A DNA stretch of 64,000 nucleotides from Urbifossiella limnaea (GCF_007747215.1 NZ_CP036273.1:2588322-2652321), one strand, 5' to 3'. Shown: positions 8,508 through 16,658, numbered from the stretch's first letter. Notes: generated from the sequence alone by a model not told the origin. Program-made: numbers and translations.

Positions 8508-8605
8508 GGCGAACCGGCGGCGTCAGCCGCCGGGTGGGCGAGGCGGGAACTCAAGGAGGATGTCGACGGCTCCCGCCACCCGGCGGCTGACGCCGCCGGT
8601 TCGCC
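8508..8605. repeat. Perfect 30-bp inverted repeat between hisD and hisC
   Basis: Arms 8508-8537 and 8576-8605 are exact reverse complements separated by 38 bases. Each arm is also nearly palindromic on its own (CGGCGGC, GTCA, GCCGCCG), so alternative hairpins can form. The distal arm covers the last base of the hisD stop codon. It could attenuate or stabilise the his transcript, or be a REP-like mobile repeat. Confidence 0.8.
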
Positions 8606-10029
8606 TACTTCTTCGCACCAGCGGCGGCGAGCACCTTGTCGGGCTTCGGCTTCGGGCGGGCGGCGGGGCCGTTGTCGTGCGCCCGCTGCTCGACGCTCGC
8701 GGCGTGGCCGGTCAGCCCTTCCTTGTTCGCCAGGAAGATCACGTCGTCGGCGATCTCCTTCAGCCCGTTGCGGGTGAACCGGAGGATGCTCGTCCGCTTT
8801 CGGAAGTCGTTCGCCGTCAGGCCGCTGCTGAACCGGGCGGTGCCGCCGGTCGGCAGGACGTGGGACGGCCCCGCGGCGTAGTCGCCGAGCGCCACGGGGG
8901 TGAACGGCCCGAGGAACACGGCGCCGGCGCTCTCGACCTCCTCGACGAAGGCGTCGGGGTCGCGGGTCTGGATGTGCAGGTGCTCGGGGGCGAGGGCGTT
9001 CACGCAGTCGATGGCGCCCTGCTTGTCCGGGGCGAGGACGAACGCGCCGTACCGCTCCAGGCTGTCCCGCGCCAGGTCGGCCCGGGACAACTTGGCCAGC
9101 CGCTTCTCCAGCGCCACCTGCACCTCGTTCAGGAGCGGCTCGTACCACGTCACCAGCACCGGCACGCCCGGCGAGTGTTCGGCCTGGGCGATGAGGTCGA
9201 GGGCCACGTAGTCCGGGTGGGCCGAGTCGTCGGCGACGACCACGACCTCGCTCGGTCCGGCGATGCAGTCGATGGCGACCTGGCCGAAGACGTGTTTCTT
9301 GGCCAGCGCGACGAACTGGTTGCCGGGGCCGACGATCATGTCGACCGGCTTCAGGCCGTCCACGCCGTACGCCATCGCGGCGATGGCCTGGGCGCCGCCG
9401 AAGCGGAACACTTCGGTAATCTTCAACTCGTGGCAGACGGCGAGCATGTCCTGGCTGAACCCGCCGGTGTCCTTCGGCGGCATGCACACCACGATGTTCT
9501 CGACGCCCGCGGCCTGGGCCGGGCAGATGGTCATCAGCAGCGTGCTGGGGTACGCCGCGGCGCCGCCGGGGCAGTACACGCCGATTCGCTTCAGCGGCCG
9601 GTAGCGGAGGTGCAGCTCGTGCTTGCCGCTGACGCGCATCTCGGCGTCGCGGTGGAGCAGCCCGGACTGGAACTGGAGCACGTTGTACTGGATCTGCCGG
9701 AGCACTTCGAGGAACGCCGGGTCCGCCGCGGCGTGGGCGGCGGCCAGCTCGGCCGGCTTCACGCGGTACTGGTCGGGCTTCAGCTTCACCTTGTCGAACG
9801 ACTCGGTGTACTGGAGCACGGCCGGGAGTCCGCGGTCGCGGACGTCGTTGCAGATGCGCGACACGGCCTGCGCCGGGGACAGCGGCTCGCCGAAAACGGC
9901 CTGCGTGAGTTTCTTGCTGGCGGGGGTGACGATCTCGCCTTCGGTGCGGAACTGGTCGCGGAGTTTGGTGAGCTGGGCGTTGGCGTTCGGGGCCGTGAGG
10001 TCAATCCGCCGCAACTTCAGAGTCGGCAT
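8605..10029 (-). CDS. hisD: Histidinol dehydrogenase
   Basis: A 474-residue zinc enzyme that oxidises histidinol twice, with two NAD molecules, to give histidine. Conserved landmarks are RIGVYCPGGAAAYPSTLLM, FRFGGAQAIAAMAYG, VGPGNQFVALAKKHVFG, DCIAGPSEVVVVAD, LIAQAEHSPG and LAPEHLHI. The length is about 40 residues above typical, from an N-terminal extension and a Lys/Pro/Ala-rich tail after residue 445. It is the first gene of the hisDCB operon. The ATG at 10029 begins the family-like sequence; a longer reading frame upstream has no support. Confidence 0.96.
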   Translation of the reverse strand: MPTLKLRRIDLTAPNANAQLTKLRDQFRTEGEIVTPASKKLTQAVFGEPLSPAQAVSRICNDVRDRGLPAVLQYTESFDKVKLKPDQYRVKPAELAAAHAAADPAFLEVLRQIQYNVLQFQSGLLHRDAEMRVSGKHELHLRYRPLKRIGVYCPGGAAAYPSTLLMTICPAQAAGVENIVVCMPPKDTGGFSQDMLAVCHELKITEVFRFGGAQAIAAMAYGVDGLKPVDMIVGPGNQFVALAKKHVFGQVAIDCIAGPSEVVVVADDSAHPDYVALDLIAQAEHSPGVPVLVTWYEPLLNEVQVALEKRLAKLSRADLARDSLERYGAFVLAPDKQGAIDCVNALAPEHLHIQTRDPDAFVEEVESAGAVFLGPFTPVALGDYAAGPSHVLPTGGTARFSSGLTANDFRKRTSILRFTRNGLKEIADDVIFLANKEGLTGHAASVEQRAHDNGPAARPKPKPDKVLAAAGAKK

Positions 10030-10165
10030 CGGGGAACCTCGGGGCGCACGGCGGACCGGCGGGGAAGGGGGTAGCCCTCCCCGGGACGGCCACGCGGCAA
10101 CCCGTCCGGGAACGTGTGTCGGAATGACGGCCGCGAGGAGGGCGGCCCGTAGAGTCACAACATCC

Positions 10166-10194
10166 GTTATAGAGACCCGGCGGGTCGGGAGCAA
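10166..10194 (-). promoter_or_regulatory. Candidate promoter of the hisDCB operon
   Basis: On the minus strand TTGCTC (10194-10189) and TATAAC (10171-10166) are exactly 17 bases apart, about 135 bases before the hisD start. The -10 matches five of six consensus bases. The long leader shows no obvious histidine-rich leader peptide. Confidence 0.5.
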
Positions 10195-10293
10195 GGAACT
10201 ACCGTTAGGGTAAGCCCTACCCGGAACGCAACCGGTGACGAATGTGCGGGTTGTGCCGAGGCGGCGGTTTCCGTGCGGAGCACCGGCCGGTGG

Positions 10294-10323
10294 TCACGGG
10301 GTATTAACGTCGATGACGACGAA
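10294..10323 (-). pseudogene. Severed 3' end of the metallo-beta-lactamase-fold gene
   Basis: Thirty bases encoding FVVIDVNTP and a TGA stop. When the insertion sequence and one copy of the duplicated TA are removed, this reads in frame from the MBL-fold gene on the other side (…VEPVDAL then FVVIDVNTP). It is therefore the detached original C-terminus. Confidence 0.85.
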
Positions 10324-10325
10324 TA

Positions 10326-10342
10326 GAGGGGCGCCGCAATAG
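10326..10342 (+). repeat. Left terminal inverted repeat of the IS
   Basis: Seventeen bases beginning GAGGGGCGCCG. They match the reverse complement of the right end except at positions 5 and 12. Confidence 0.85.
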
Positions 10343-10408
10343 CCGGGTAAGGGGTGGGGTTCTAACCTGGCTGAGCTCACGGCTCCGACCCCACACCAAC
10401 ACTCGCCC

Positions 10409-11329
10409 ATGATCGCACGTCTCGACCGCCTCCGGAAGAACCCGGCCGTCTTCCGGTCCCTCACCGGGGTCACCCCGGACGTGTTCGACGCCCTCCTCGC
10501 CGACGTCCTCCCGGCCCTGGCCGACGCCGACTTCGCCCGCCACGACCGACCCGACCGGAGCCGCGCCGTCGGCGGCGGCCGCACCACCGGGCTCGAACAC
10601 CCCGACCGCATCCTGCTCGCCGTCGTCTGGCTCCGGGTGTACCCGACCTACGCCGTCCTCGGGTACCTGTTCGGGGTTTCCGAGTCGGCCGCCCGCCGCC
10701 TCGCCGGGTGGTCCGTCCCGGTCCTCGCCGCGGCCGGGAAGGACACCATGCGAATGCCCGACCCGGGCAAGCACCACCGCCGCGACCTCCCGGCCGTGCT
10801 CCGGCACACCCCCGGGCTGGCCGTCCTGGTGGACACGTTCGAGCAGCCGACGCACCGGCCGAAGCGGCGGCAGCGGGCCTACTACTCGGGGAAGAAGAAG
10901 CGGCACACGGTCAAGAGTCAGGTCGGGGTGGACGAGGAGACCGGGCGGGTCGTCCACGTCCCGCCGAGCGTGCCGGGGCCGACGGCCGACCTCAAGCTGT
11001 TGGGGCGGTCGCGGCTCCTGGGGCGGCTGCCGAAGGGGGTCGGGTTGATCGGGGACAAGGCGTACATCGGGGCGGGCGAGTTGCGGCCCGGGGTGGTGTG
11101 TACGACCCCGCGGCGGAAGCCGCGGGGGAAGCCGCGGCCGGCGGCGGACGTGCGGTACAACCGGGCGGTGTCCCGGCGCCGGATCGTGGTCGAGCACACG
11201 ATCCGGCGGCTGCGGGTGTTCCAGTCGCTGACCCAGGTGAACCGGCACGGGCGGAAGAGGCACGAGGTCCGGGTGCGGGCGGTGGCCGGGCTGGTCAACC
11301 GGATGATCGACGCCCGGCCGGCGGACTGA
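10409..11329 (+). CDS. IS5-family transposase (DDE_Tnp_4 type)
   Basis: A 306-residue DDE transposase. The N-terminal helical DNA-binding part (about 1-100) contains a helix-turn-helix stretch TYAVLGYLFGVSESAARRL. The catalytic core has the first Asp in LAVLVDTFEQP, the second in GLIGDKAYIGAG and the Glu in IVVEHTIRRLRVF, with the YYSGKKKRHTVKSQ segment typical of the family. It is intact, so the element may still be mobile. Its 3' end runs to within 53 bases of the right end of the IS. Confidence 0.93.
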   Translation: MIARLDRLRKNPAVFRSLTGVTPDVFDALLADVLPALADADFARHDRPDRSRAVGGGRTTGLEHPDRILLAVVWLRVYPTYAVLGYLFGVSESAARRLAGWSVPVLAAAGKDTMRMPDPGKHHRRDLPAVLRHTPGLAVLVDTFEQPTHRPKRRQRAYYSGKKKRHTVKSQVGVDEETGRVVHVPPSVPGPTADLKLLGRSRLLGRLPKGVGLIGDKAYIGAGELRPGVVCTTPRRKPRGKPRPAADVRYNRAVSRRRIVVEHTIRRLRVFQSLTQVNRHGRKRHEVRVRAVAGLVNRMIDARPAD

Positions 11330-13259
11330 CCCGTTCTCGGGGAGGGGGACGGTCGTGACCGCCACTATTACGGCGCGCCTCTAATGCGTCCACGGGCTCG
11401 ACACCGGCCGCCTCGGACAACGACACCGCGAACGCGTGCCGTCCGGTGGGGAGGTTCGCAGGTAGGGGGACATCCCACGTCGCGGTAGCACGGCGGCCGG
11501 GGGCGACCTTCGTTGCCGTCGCACGGTCGGCGAAGACGCCGCGGCCGCGGAGGGTGAGCGTGACCGCCTCGTCGGCCGGGCCGACGCCGTTGAGGTGGGC
11601 GACGACGCGGACCGTGTCGCCAGCCTTCGCCTGAAGCCGGACGGGTTCGACGGAGACGCGGTGCGGCGTCCAGTCGCGGAGGTGGCTGCCGCTGGGCGAG
11701 ACGGCGTCGCACGCCTTCGCCGCGGCCGAGCCCCAGCGCTCGCGGCGGCGGTAGTCTTCGGCATTGAACACGTAGGGGCCGCCGTGCTCGGCCAGCACCC
11801 ACTCGGGGGCCAGGGTCAGCACCTTGCGAGCGCTCGCGCCGTACACGGCCGGCGAGCTGCGGTTCAGGCCCATCCACCCGCCGGAGCCGCTGTACTGGTC
11901 CTGGTGGAAGAAGTTGTCCGCCGTGAACAGGCAGCGCTTGCCGTCGATCGTGGTTTCGATGCCGGCGGTGTAGTGCGTCTGGCCCGGCAGGTGGACGAAC
12001 TTGAACTCGTAGCCGCCCCACGCGGCCGTCTCGCCGTCCTTCAGTTCCTTCGTGAAGCGGATGGGGCGCTCGTCCAGGAACGGGGCGCGGAAGCGGAACG
12101 GCTCCTTGAGCGGCCCGGCGACGGTGTCGAGCCCCCACACCTGCACGCGGTCGCGGCCGGCCATGTAGTACAGCCCGTCGAAGTGGTCGTAGTGGGCGTG
12201 GCTGAACGCGACGACCTCGACGGGGCCGAGCTTTTCGGCGGCGCGGAGCTTCTCGATCTGCGCGGCGATCCGCTCGGCCCACGGGTCGAGGACGAAGCAG
12301 CCGCTGCCGTCGCGGGCCTTCAGGACGTAGGTGTTGCCGGTGATCCACAGGTGGTCCGAAACCTTCGACCACGGCTTGTCGCCGCCGCTGCCGACCTGCT
12401 CCTTCGGCACGAGAAACGAGTACTGGGGCGGGTTCCCCTCGCGCTTCGAGAAGCGCTCGAAGCTCTTGAGGAACGCCGCTTCGTCCACCAAAGCCGCGGT
12501 GTCGGTGAGGGCTTTGGCGCAGTCCTTCGCCAGCACGGGGCCGTGGGCCGGCAGCAGGTGCGTGGGGGCGAGCTTGGCGAGCGCCCGCAGCGACTCGGCG
12601 GCGGGCTTGAGGCCGGCGTCGGTCCAGTGGTCCCAGTCGGTGGTGTACGGCGTCCACAACTTGCCGGGCGAATGGAAGGCGTCGCCGCAGCAGACGACGT
12701 TCGTGCCGTCGGCCTTCGTGAGGTGATACGCCAGGTGGTCGCGGCTGTGGCCCGGCGTGGCGACGGGCGTGATCGTCCACGGGCCGAACGGGATCGCCTT
12801 GCCGGGCTCGACGGTGCAATCGACGCCGGGGACGCCCTCGGGGATGAGGAAGTACCCGGTGCGCGAGCTGCGCAGCGGCACGGCGTCCTTCCACGCCTTG
12901 GTGACCGCTTCCGGCGCGAGCCACTCGGCCGCTTCCTTCGCGGCGCGGACGGGGACGCCGGCCTTGCGGTACGCCGCGGCGTGGGCGGCGGTGTCGCGGT
13001 GGTGGTGCGTGAGCAGGACGGCATCGACCGTCTCGATCGGCAAACCCGTGAGCTCGTCGGGTGGCACGGTGGCGTCGATGAGGAGCGCGCGACGACCGTT
13101 GACGACTGCGTAGCCGTGCGGGGCAGTCGCGGTGCGGTAGACGCCGGGGACGACCTCGCGCCAACGGCCCGCGGCGGGCTGCGGGCGGGCGTGGGTCAGC
13201 CACGCGAGCGCGGCGACGGCGGCAACGCAGGTGGAAGCGAGGACGAGGCGCGGGCGCAT
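11295..13259 (-). CDS. Two-domain metallo-beta-lactamase-fold hydrolase, 3' end replaced by an IS
   Basis: A secreted or membrane-anchored protein, currently 654 codons. The N-terminus (residues 1-23) is a basic stretch plus hydrophobic helix. Two MBL-fold domains follow: the first has LLTHHHRDTAAHA (82-94), the second the canonical SHAHYDHFDG near residue 350. A beta-rich domain of roughly 110 residues (about 525 onward) comes last. The native sequence stops at residue 626. Residues 627-654 are read from the insertion sequence until a stop at 11295; before insertion the protein had 635 residues. An alternative start at 13286 exists. The activity may survive, because only nine native residues were lost, but the last beta strand would be altered. 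The substrate is unknown. Confidence 0.85.
   Translation of the reverse strand: MRPRLVLASTCVAAVAALAWLTHARPQPAAGRWREVVPGVYRTATAPHGYAVVNGRRALLIDATVPPDELTGLPIETVDAVLLTHHHRDTAAHAAAYRKAGVPVRAAKEAAEWLAPEAVTKAWKDAVPLRSSRTGYFLIPEGVPGVDCTVEPGKAIPFGPWTITPVATPGHSRDHLAYHLTKADGTNVVCCGDAFHSPGKLWTPYTTDWDHWTDAGLKPAAESLRALAKLAPTHLLPAHGPVLAKDCAKALTDTAALVDEAAFLKSFERFSKREGNPPQYSFLVPKEQVGSGGDKPWSKVSDHLWITGNTYVLKARDGSGCFVLDPWAERIAAQIEKLRAAEKLGPVEVVAFSHAHYDHFDGLYYMAGRDRVQVWGLDTVAGPLKEPFRFRAPFLDERPIRFTKELKDGETAAWGGYEFKFVHLPGQTHYTAGIETTIDGKRCLFTADNFFHQDQYSGSGGWMGLNRSSPAVYGASARKVLTLAPEWVLAEHGGPYVFNAEDYRRRERWGSAAAKACDAVSPSGSHLRDWTPHRVSVEPVRLQAKAGDTVRVVAHLNGVGPADEAVTLTLRGRGVFADRATATKVAPGRRATATWDVPLPANLPTGRHAFAVSLSEAAGVEPVDALEARRNSGGHDRPPPRERVSPPAGRRSSG
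11365..11381 (-). repeat. Right terminal inverted repeat of the IS
   Basis: Seventeen bases read on the minus strand as GAGGCGCGCCG onward. They pair with the left repeat with two mismatches and are followed by the duplicated TA. Confidence 0.85.
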
Positions 13260-13322
13260 GGCAAACCCCCGTGAGGCGTCCGACATGGTGGCCGGGGGAT
13301 TGAGGAGCGTCAAGAAAATCCG

Positions 13323-13362
13323 CCGGTCGCGGCGTAGCCCCAAGGGGCTACGCCGCGACCGG
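13323..13362 (-). terminator. Hairpin terminator after the cytochrome c peroxidase gene
   Basis: A perfect 19-bp inverted repeat (13323-13341 and 13344-13362) with a two-base AA centre, nine bases after the peroxidase stop. On the minus strand it is followed by a short T run (GATTTTCTT), consistent with intrinsic termination before the MBL-fold gene. Confidence 0.7.
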
Positions 13363-13370
13363 CTGTGACG

Positions 13371-14900
13371 TTACTTCACCTCGCGCGTTGGGTCGCTCAC
13401 CACAGGATCGATCGGCTCGCCGTTCAGTGCCCGCATGAACAACACCAGCGCCGCCTTCTCGTCGGCGGTCAGGTTCAGCTTCAGCGGGATAATCGGCTTC
13501 TTCGACGGGCCGAACGTCTTCACCGCCGCGTCCACCGGCTGGCCGGCCGCCCGCGCCCGCAGGTACGCCGCCTCCGCCGCCGTGTCCCGGAGCTTGTCAC
13601 TCAGGTACGGGTTGGCGTTGCCGCCGCGGTCGTACAAGTCCACCACCGCCTCCAGCGTCTTCTCGTCGCCGCTGTGCATGTACGGGGCGGTGTCCACCAG
13701 CCCGCGCAGGCCCGGCGTCTTGAACGCCCCCACGAGGTTCACGTCCTTGTGCCCCGTCCGCAGGATCGAGAACCGGCCGAACTCCTCGTACGGCAGGTCG
13801 CCGTTCCCGTCGGCGCCGACGCCGAGGTTGTGGAAACCGCCGTCGCTGAAGGTGTCGCCGGTGTGGCAGGTCGAGCACTTCGCCTTGCCGAAAAACAGCG
13901 TCCGGCCTGTGACCAGCTTCGCCCCCACGGCGTCGGCCTTGCCGGCGTCGGCGTCGGGGTCGAGGTTGAGCGCCTTCAGCGCGGCCGCGTCCTTCGCCGC
14001 GAACGCCGCCTTCAGCACGGCCGCGTAGTCCTCCGCCTTCAGCTCGAACTTGCCGCTCTCCTCCTCGGTCACGCGCTTCTTCATCGCCGCCTCCGCCCGG
14101 TCGTGGACCGAGTTGCCCGACAGCACGGTCCGCTCGTAGGTAGCGATGGCCTTCGCGGCCGAGTCGCGGGTCGGGGCGTGGCCGAACACTTGCGCGAACG
14201 CCTTCACGTACTCCGGCGTGCCGCGCAGCCGTAGGACGGCTTCCTCCCAGGCGTCGGCCTTGCCGCCGAACATCTCCTTGTTGTTGCCGACCGGCCCCTG
14301 CGACTGGTCTTCGAGCGTGTCGGCCCGGCCGTTCCAGAACTGGAACTTGGCGTAGGCGGCGTTGATGACCGTCGGCGAGTTGATCGGCCCGAGCGCCCCG
14401 CCGATGCCGGTCGAGGTACGCTTCTGGTCGGTGAACCCCTTCGCCGGGTGGTGGCACGTCGAGCACGACACGTTGCCGCTGGTGGACAGGATCGGGTCGT
14501 AGTACAGCTTCCGGCCCAGCAGCCACTTGGCGAGCGTCATCGCGTTCTCGGCCGGCACCGGCGGCGCCGAGTTGAGCCCGAGCGGCACCCGCACCTTGAT
14601 CGCCCGCCGCGTCACCTTCTCGCCGGTGGCGGGGTTGACGGTGTCTTCCTGGTAGTCTGTGAAGAACGCCTTCAGGTCGGCCCAGCCGGGCTGGTTGCGG
14701 GTGACGAAGGTCATCGGCACCTGATCCTTGAACGGGATCATGACCGCCTCGTTCGGCAGCAGGTAGTCGGCGGGCTCGGTGAGGCCGGCGAGGCCGGGCT
14801 TGGTCGGCGGGTTGGCCGAGGTCGGACCGGGGACGGCGGCCAGCGCGGCGAGCGCGGCCGCCACGGCGACGGGTCGGGAGAAGCGCCAGGCGGCGGACAT
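13371..14900 (-). CDS. Di-haem cytochrome c peroxidase (CcpA/MauG family)
   Basis: A 509-residue exported protein with a signal peptide cleaved near TSA-NPP (residue 29). Two c-type haem sites are visible, CSTCH at 146-150 and CSTCH at 342-346, in the order of bacterial di-haem peroxidases. LLGRKLYYDPILS precedes the first haem, and FKTPGLRGLVDTAPYMHSG is the conserved C-terminal loop with the distal Met. It probably reduces hydrogen peroxide in the periplasm using a small electron donor. It is longer than typical (about 350) because of an N-terminal extension and an insertion between the haems. MauG-like oxidation of another protein is an alternative. Confidence 0.92.
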   Translation of the reverse strand: MSAAWRFSRPVAVAAALAALAAVPGPTSANPPTKPGLAGLTEPADYLLPNEAVMIPFKDQVPMTFVTRNQPGWADLKAFFTDYQEDTVNPATGEKVTRRAIKVRVPLGLNSAPPVPAENAMTLAKWLLGRKLYYDPILSTSGNVSCSTCHHPAKGFTDQKRTSTGIGGALGPINSPTVINAAYAKFQFWNGRADTLEDQSQGPVGNNKEMFGGKADAWEEAVLRLRGTPEYVKAFAQVFGHAPTRDSAAKAIATYERTVLSGNSVHDRAEAAMKKRVTEEESGKFELKAEDYAAVLKAAFAAKDAAALKALNLDPDADAGKADAVGAKLVTGRTLFFGKAKCSTCHTGDTFSDGGFHNLGVGADGNGDLPYEEFGRFSILRTGHKDVNLVGAFKTPGLRGLVDTAPYMHSGDEKTLEAVVDLYDRGGNANPYLSDKLRDTAAEAAYLRARAAGQPVDAAVKTFGPSKKPIIPLKLNLTADEKAALVLFMRALNGEPIDPVVSDPTREVK

Positions 14901-15008
14901 GGTGCGTCCTTTCGCGGGTCTGGAAGGGGCGTGTGCGGCGGGAGTAACAGTTATTCGTTAGGCGCCGCCGGGCGCGGAGTCAACGCGGCGGTCATCGGGG
15001 GCGGGTAT

Positions 15009-15542
15009 TCACGGCATCGGCGGCGACGATGGCAGGGCGGCGAGCAACCGGGAGACGGCGGGGCGGTCCGTCGGGTCCTTCGAGCGATACGCGAACAGGG
15101 TTCGGCCCGACCGGTCGAGGACGAAGTCGCCGCCGAGCTGAAACACGTCCTCGCCCTGGTAGGGTTGTTGCGGGGCGAACCCGCGGACCATTCCGGCGAC
15201 GTACCCGAGGAGCACCCGCGGCCGGAGGAAGGTGCGGAACGGCGTTCGCTCCAGGCCGAAGGCCCGGTACGCGCCGCGCTCCGGGTCCGACGCGAAGGCG
15301 ACGCTGTAGGTGTGGCGGGCGAGGTAGTGTGCGAGGAACTCGGGCTTCGCCTGCGCGACGGCGAGGACGGAGCAGCCTCGGGCCGCGAACTCGTCGCGGG
15401 CGGCGTCCACCTCGCCGAGGTGGGCGTTGCACGGGATTCAGACGAGGTGCCGCAGGAAGACGACGAGCAGGAACGGCCGGTCGATGAAGGCGCCGAGCGT
15501 GGTCGGCGTGCCGTCCGGGAGGAGGAGGGGCAGGGCGGTCAT
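15009..15542 (-). CDS. Peroxiredoxin-like AhpC/TSA protein with in-frame TGA, candidate selenoprotein (SelL-like)
   Basis: Read through one TGA, this is a 177-residue thioredoxin-fold protein of the AhpC/TSA antioxidant (Prx-like) group. The first 34 codons give a family-like N-terminus ending LLVVFLRHLV. Codon 35 is TGA (15438-15440), followed by I-P-C, so the redox motif is U-x-x-C where relatives have C-x-x-C after FLRH. The rest (DFVLDRSGRTLFAYRSKDPTDRP near the end) stays in frame to a TGA stop at 15009. A 7-bp hairpin with a GGC loop starts 14 bases after the TGA. A naive call would start at a GTG at 15410 and lose the active site. It lies 19 bases after a glycosyltransferase gene. A Cys-to-stop pseudogene is the main alternative. 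Confidence 0.75.
15407..15423 (-). promoter_or_regulatory. SECIS-like hairpin downstream of the in-frame TGA
   Basis: On the minus strand CCACCTC, loop GGC and GAGGTGG form a perfect 7-bp stem. The apical loop begins 21 bases after the TGA and starts with G. Both points fit the published bacterial SECIS model (UGA to loop about 16-37 bases, small loop with an early G). It lies inside the coding region, as bacterial SECIS elements do. Confidence 0.6.
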
Positions 15543-15561
15543 GGTGGGTAGTGTAGCGGGT

Positions 15562-16563
15562 TCACCCCCGGACGCGCCGCCACATTTCCTTCAGGAAGCC
15601 CCACGCGAACCCGAAGTGGATGCCGACGATGACCGCGGGGATGCGCGCCGCCACGCCCGCCGGGCGGCCGCGGCCCAGCACCACGGCCGCGCCGAGCAGC
15701 ACCGCCGCGTACAGCGCCAGGCTCGCGCCCCACACCCAGCCCAGGTACGGCACCACGAGGCTCAGCAGCCCGCCGAGCACGACCCACAGCGCCCACGCCG
15801 GCGGCACCAGCGCCGGTAGCGTCAGCGACCGCGGCGCCTTGAACGCCAGCCGGGCGCGGCCGAGGCCGTACCGGCCGAGCTGGTAGAACAGCGCCCGGAA
15901 GCTGGCCCGCGGGTGGTACACCACCTTCACCGCCGGCGTGAAATAGCACGTCAAGCCGGCCGCCTCCACGCGCTGGTTGAACTCCACGTCTTCGCAGGCG
16001 TCGAACGCCTCGTCGAAGAAGCCGACGCGGTGGAACACGCCCCGCCGGTACGCCACCGCCGTGTTCTGCGGCGGCACGAACTTGGCCTCGTCGGAAAAAA
16101 TGTCGGAGTCGGGGTTGTGCCCGAGCCGGCTCGCGCGCGCCGCCGACACCGCGAGTTGGAACCGCGTCGGGTTCGGGGCGTCGAGCGGCTGCGGCCGGCC
16201 GAGGCTGTCGGCGCCGCTCGTGGCGAAGGCGTCGGCCACGTTCCGCAGGTAGTTCCGGTCCGGCACGGTGCAGTGGCCGTCCACGATGACGGCCACGTCC
16301 TTGCTGGCGTGCCGCAGGGCGGTGTTGCGGCCGGCGCTGGAGAGGCGGCCGGCGTTGAAGACGAGCTTCAGGTTCGGGAACTCGCCCTGGAGGCGGCGCA
16401 CGATGGGGACGGTGGCGTCGTCCGAGCCGCCGTCGGCGACGATGACCTCGAACCGGTCGGCGGGGAAGTCCTGCGTCAGGAGCGTCCGCAGCGCCGGCTC
16501 GATGGCCTTCGCCTCGTTGCGGATCGGCACGATGACGGAGACGGAGCATTCGTCCTTCGTCAT
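15562..16563 (-). CDS. Glycosyltransferase family 2 with C-terminal membrane segments
   Basis: A 333-residue GT-A glycosyltransferase of the succinoglycan/ExoA type. The catalytic part has SVIVPIRNEAKAIE (about 8-21), VIVADGGSDDATV, VAVIVDGHCTVPD as metal-binding region, a central VGFFDEAFDACEDVEF with the conserved ED, and QRVEAAGL. Two or three hydrophobic segments (about residues 245-310) anchor it in the membrane. It probably adds a sugar to the exopolysaccharide repeat unit. It is read after the sugar transferase, with an inverted repeat between. The start at 16563, which yields MTKDECSVSVIVP, is itself supplied by that repeat; starts at 16581 or 16608 are possible. Confidence 0.85.
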   Translation of the reverse strand: MTKDECSVSVIVPIRNEAKAIEPALRTLLTQDFPADRFEVIVADGGSDDATVPIVRRLQGEFPNLKLVFNAGRLSSAGRNTALRHASKDVAVIVDGHCTVPDRNYLRNVADAFATSGADSLGRPQPLDAPNPTRFQLAVSAARASRLGHNPDSDIFSDEAKFVPPQNTAVAYRRGVFHRVGFFDEAFDACEDVEFNQRVEAAGLTCYFTPAVKVVYHPRASFRALFYQLGRYGLGRARLAFKAPRSLTLPALVPPAWALWVVLGGLLSLVVPYLGWVWGASLALYAAVLLGAAVVLGRGRPAGVAARIPAVIVGIHFGFAWGFLKEMWRRVRG

Positions 16564-16655
16564 CCGTCCTTCGTCATTCGTCATTCGGCCGACGCCGTGA
16601 GTGACCATCGAGGAATCCCGCCCCGGGCGAATGACGAAGGACGAATGACGAAGGA
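16553..16655. repeat. 28-bp inverted repeat built of TCCTTCGTCATTCG-type units
   Basis: Arms 16553-16580 and 16628-16655 pair with one mismatch. Each arm holds two short direct units of the type TCCTTCGTCATTCG. The left arm contains the chosen start codon of the glycosyltransferase; the right arm ends four bases before the sugar transferase stop. Confidence 0.75.
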
Positions 16656-16658
16656 GGG

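Larger units (their letters stand above)
10326..11381 (+). mobile_element. IS5-family insertion sequence, 1056 bp
   Basis: A complete element with one transposase gene. The ends are imperfect 17-bp inverted repeats (15 of 17 match) beginning GAGG, flanked by a TA duplication at 10324-10325 and 11382-11383. Single-frame transposase, short TIRs and a TA target fit the IS5 family (IS427/IS1031-like groups). It sits in the 3' end of an MBL-fold gene in the opposite orientation. Confidence 0.88.

Noticed and set aside
15009-15410. Independent 133-codon gene starting at GTG 15410
   Set aside because: It would lack the active site, and the family-like N-terminus lies immediately upstream in the same frame past a TGA.
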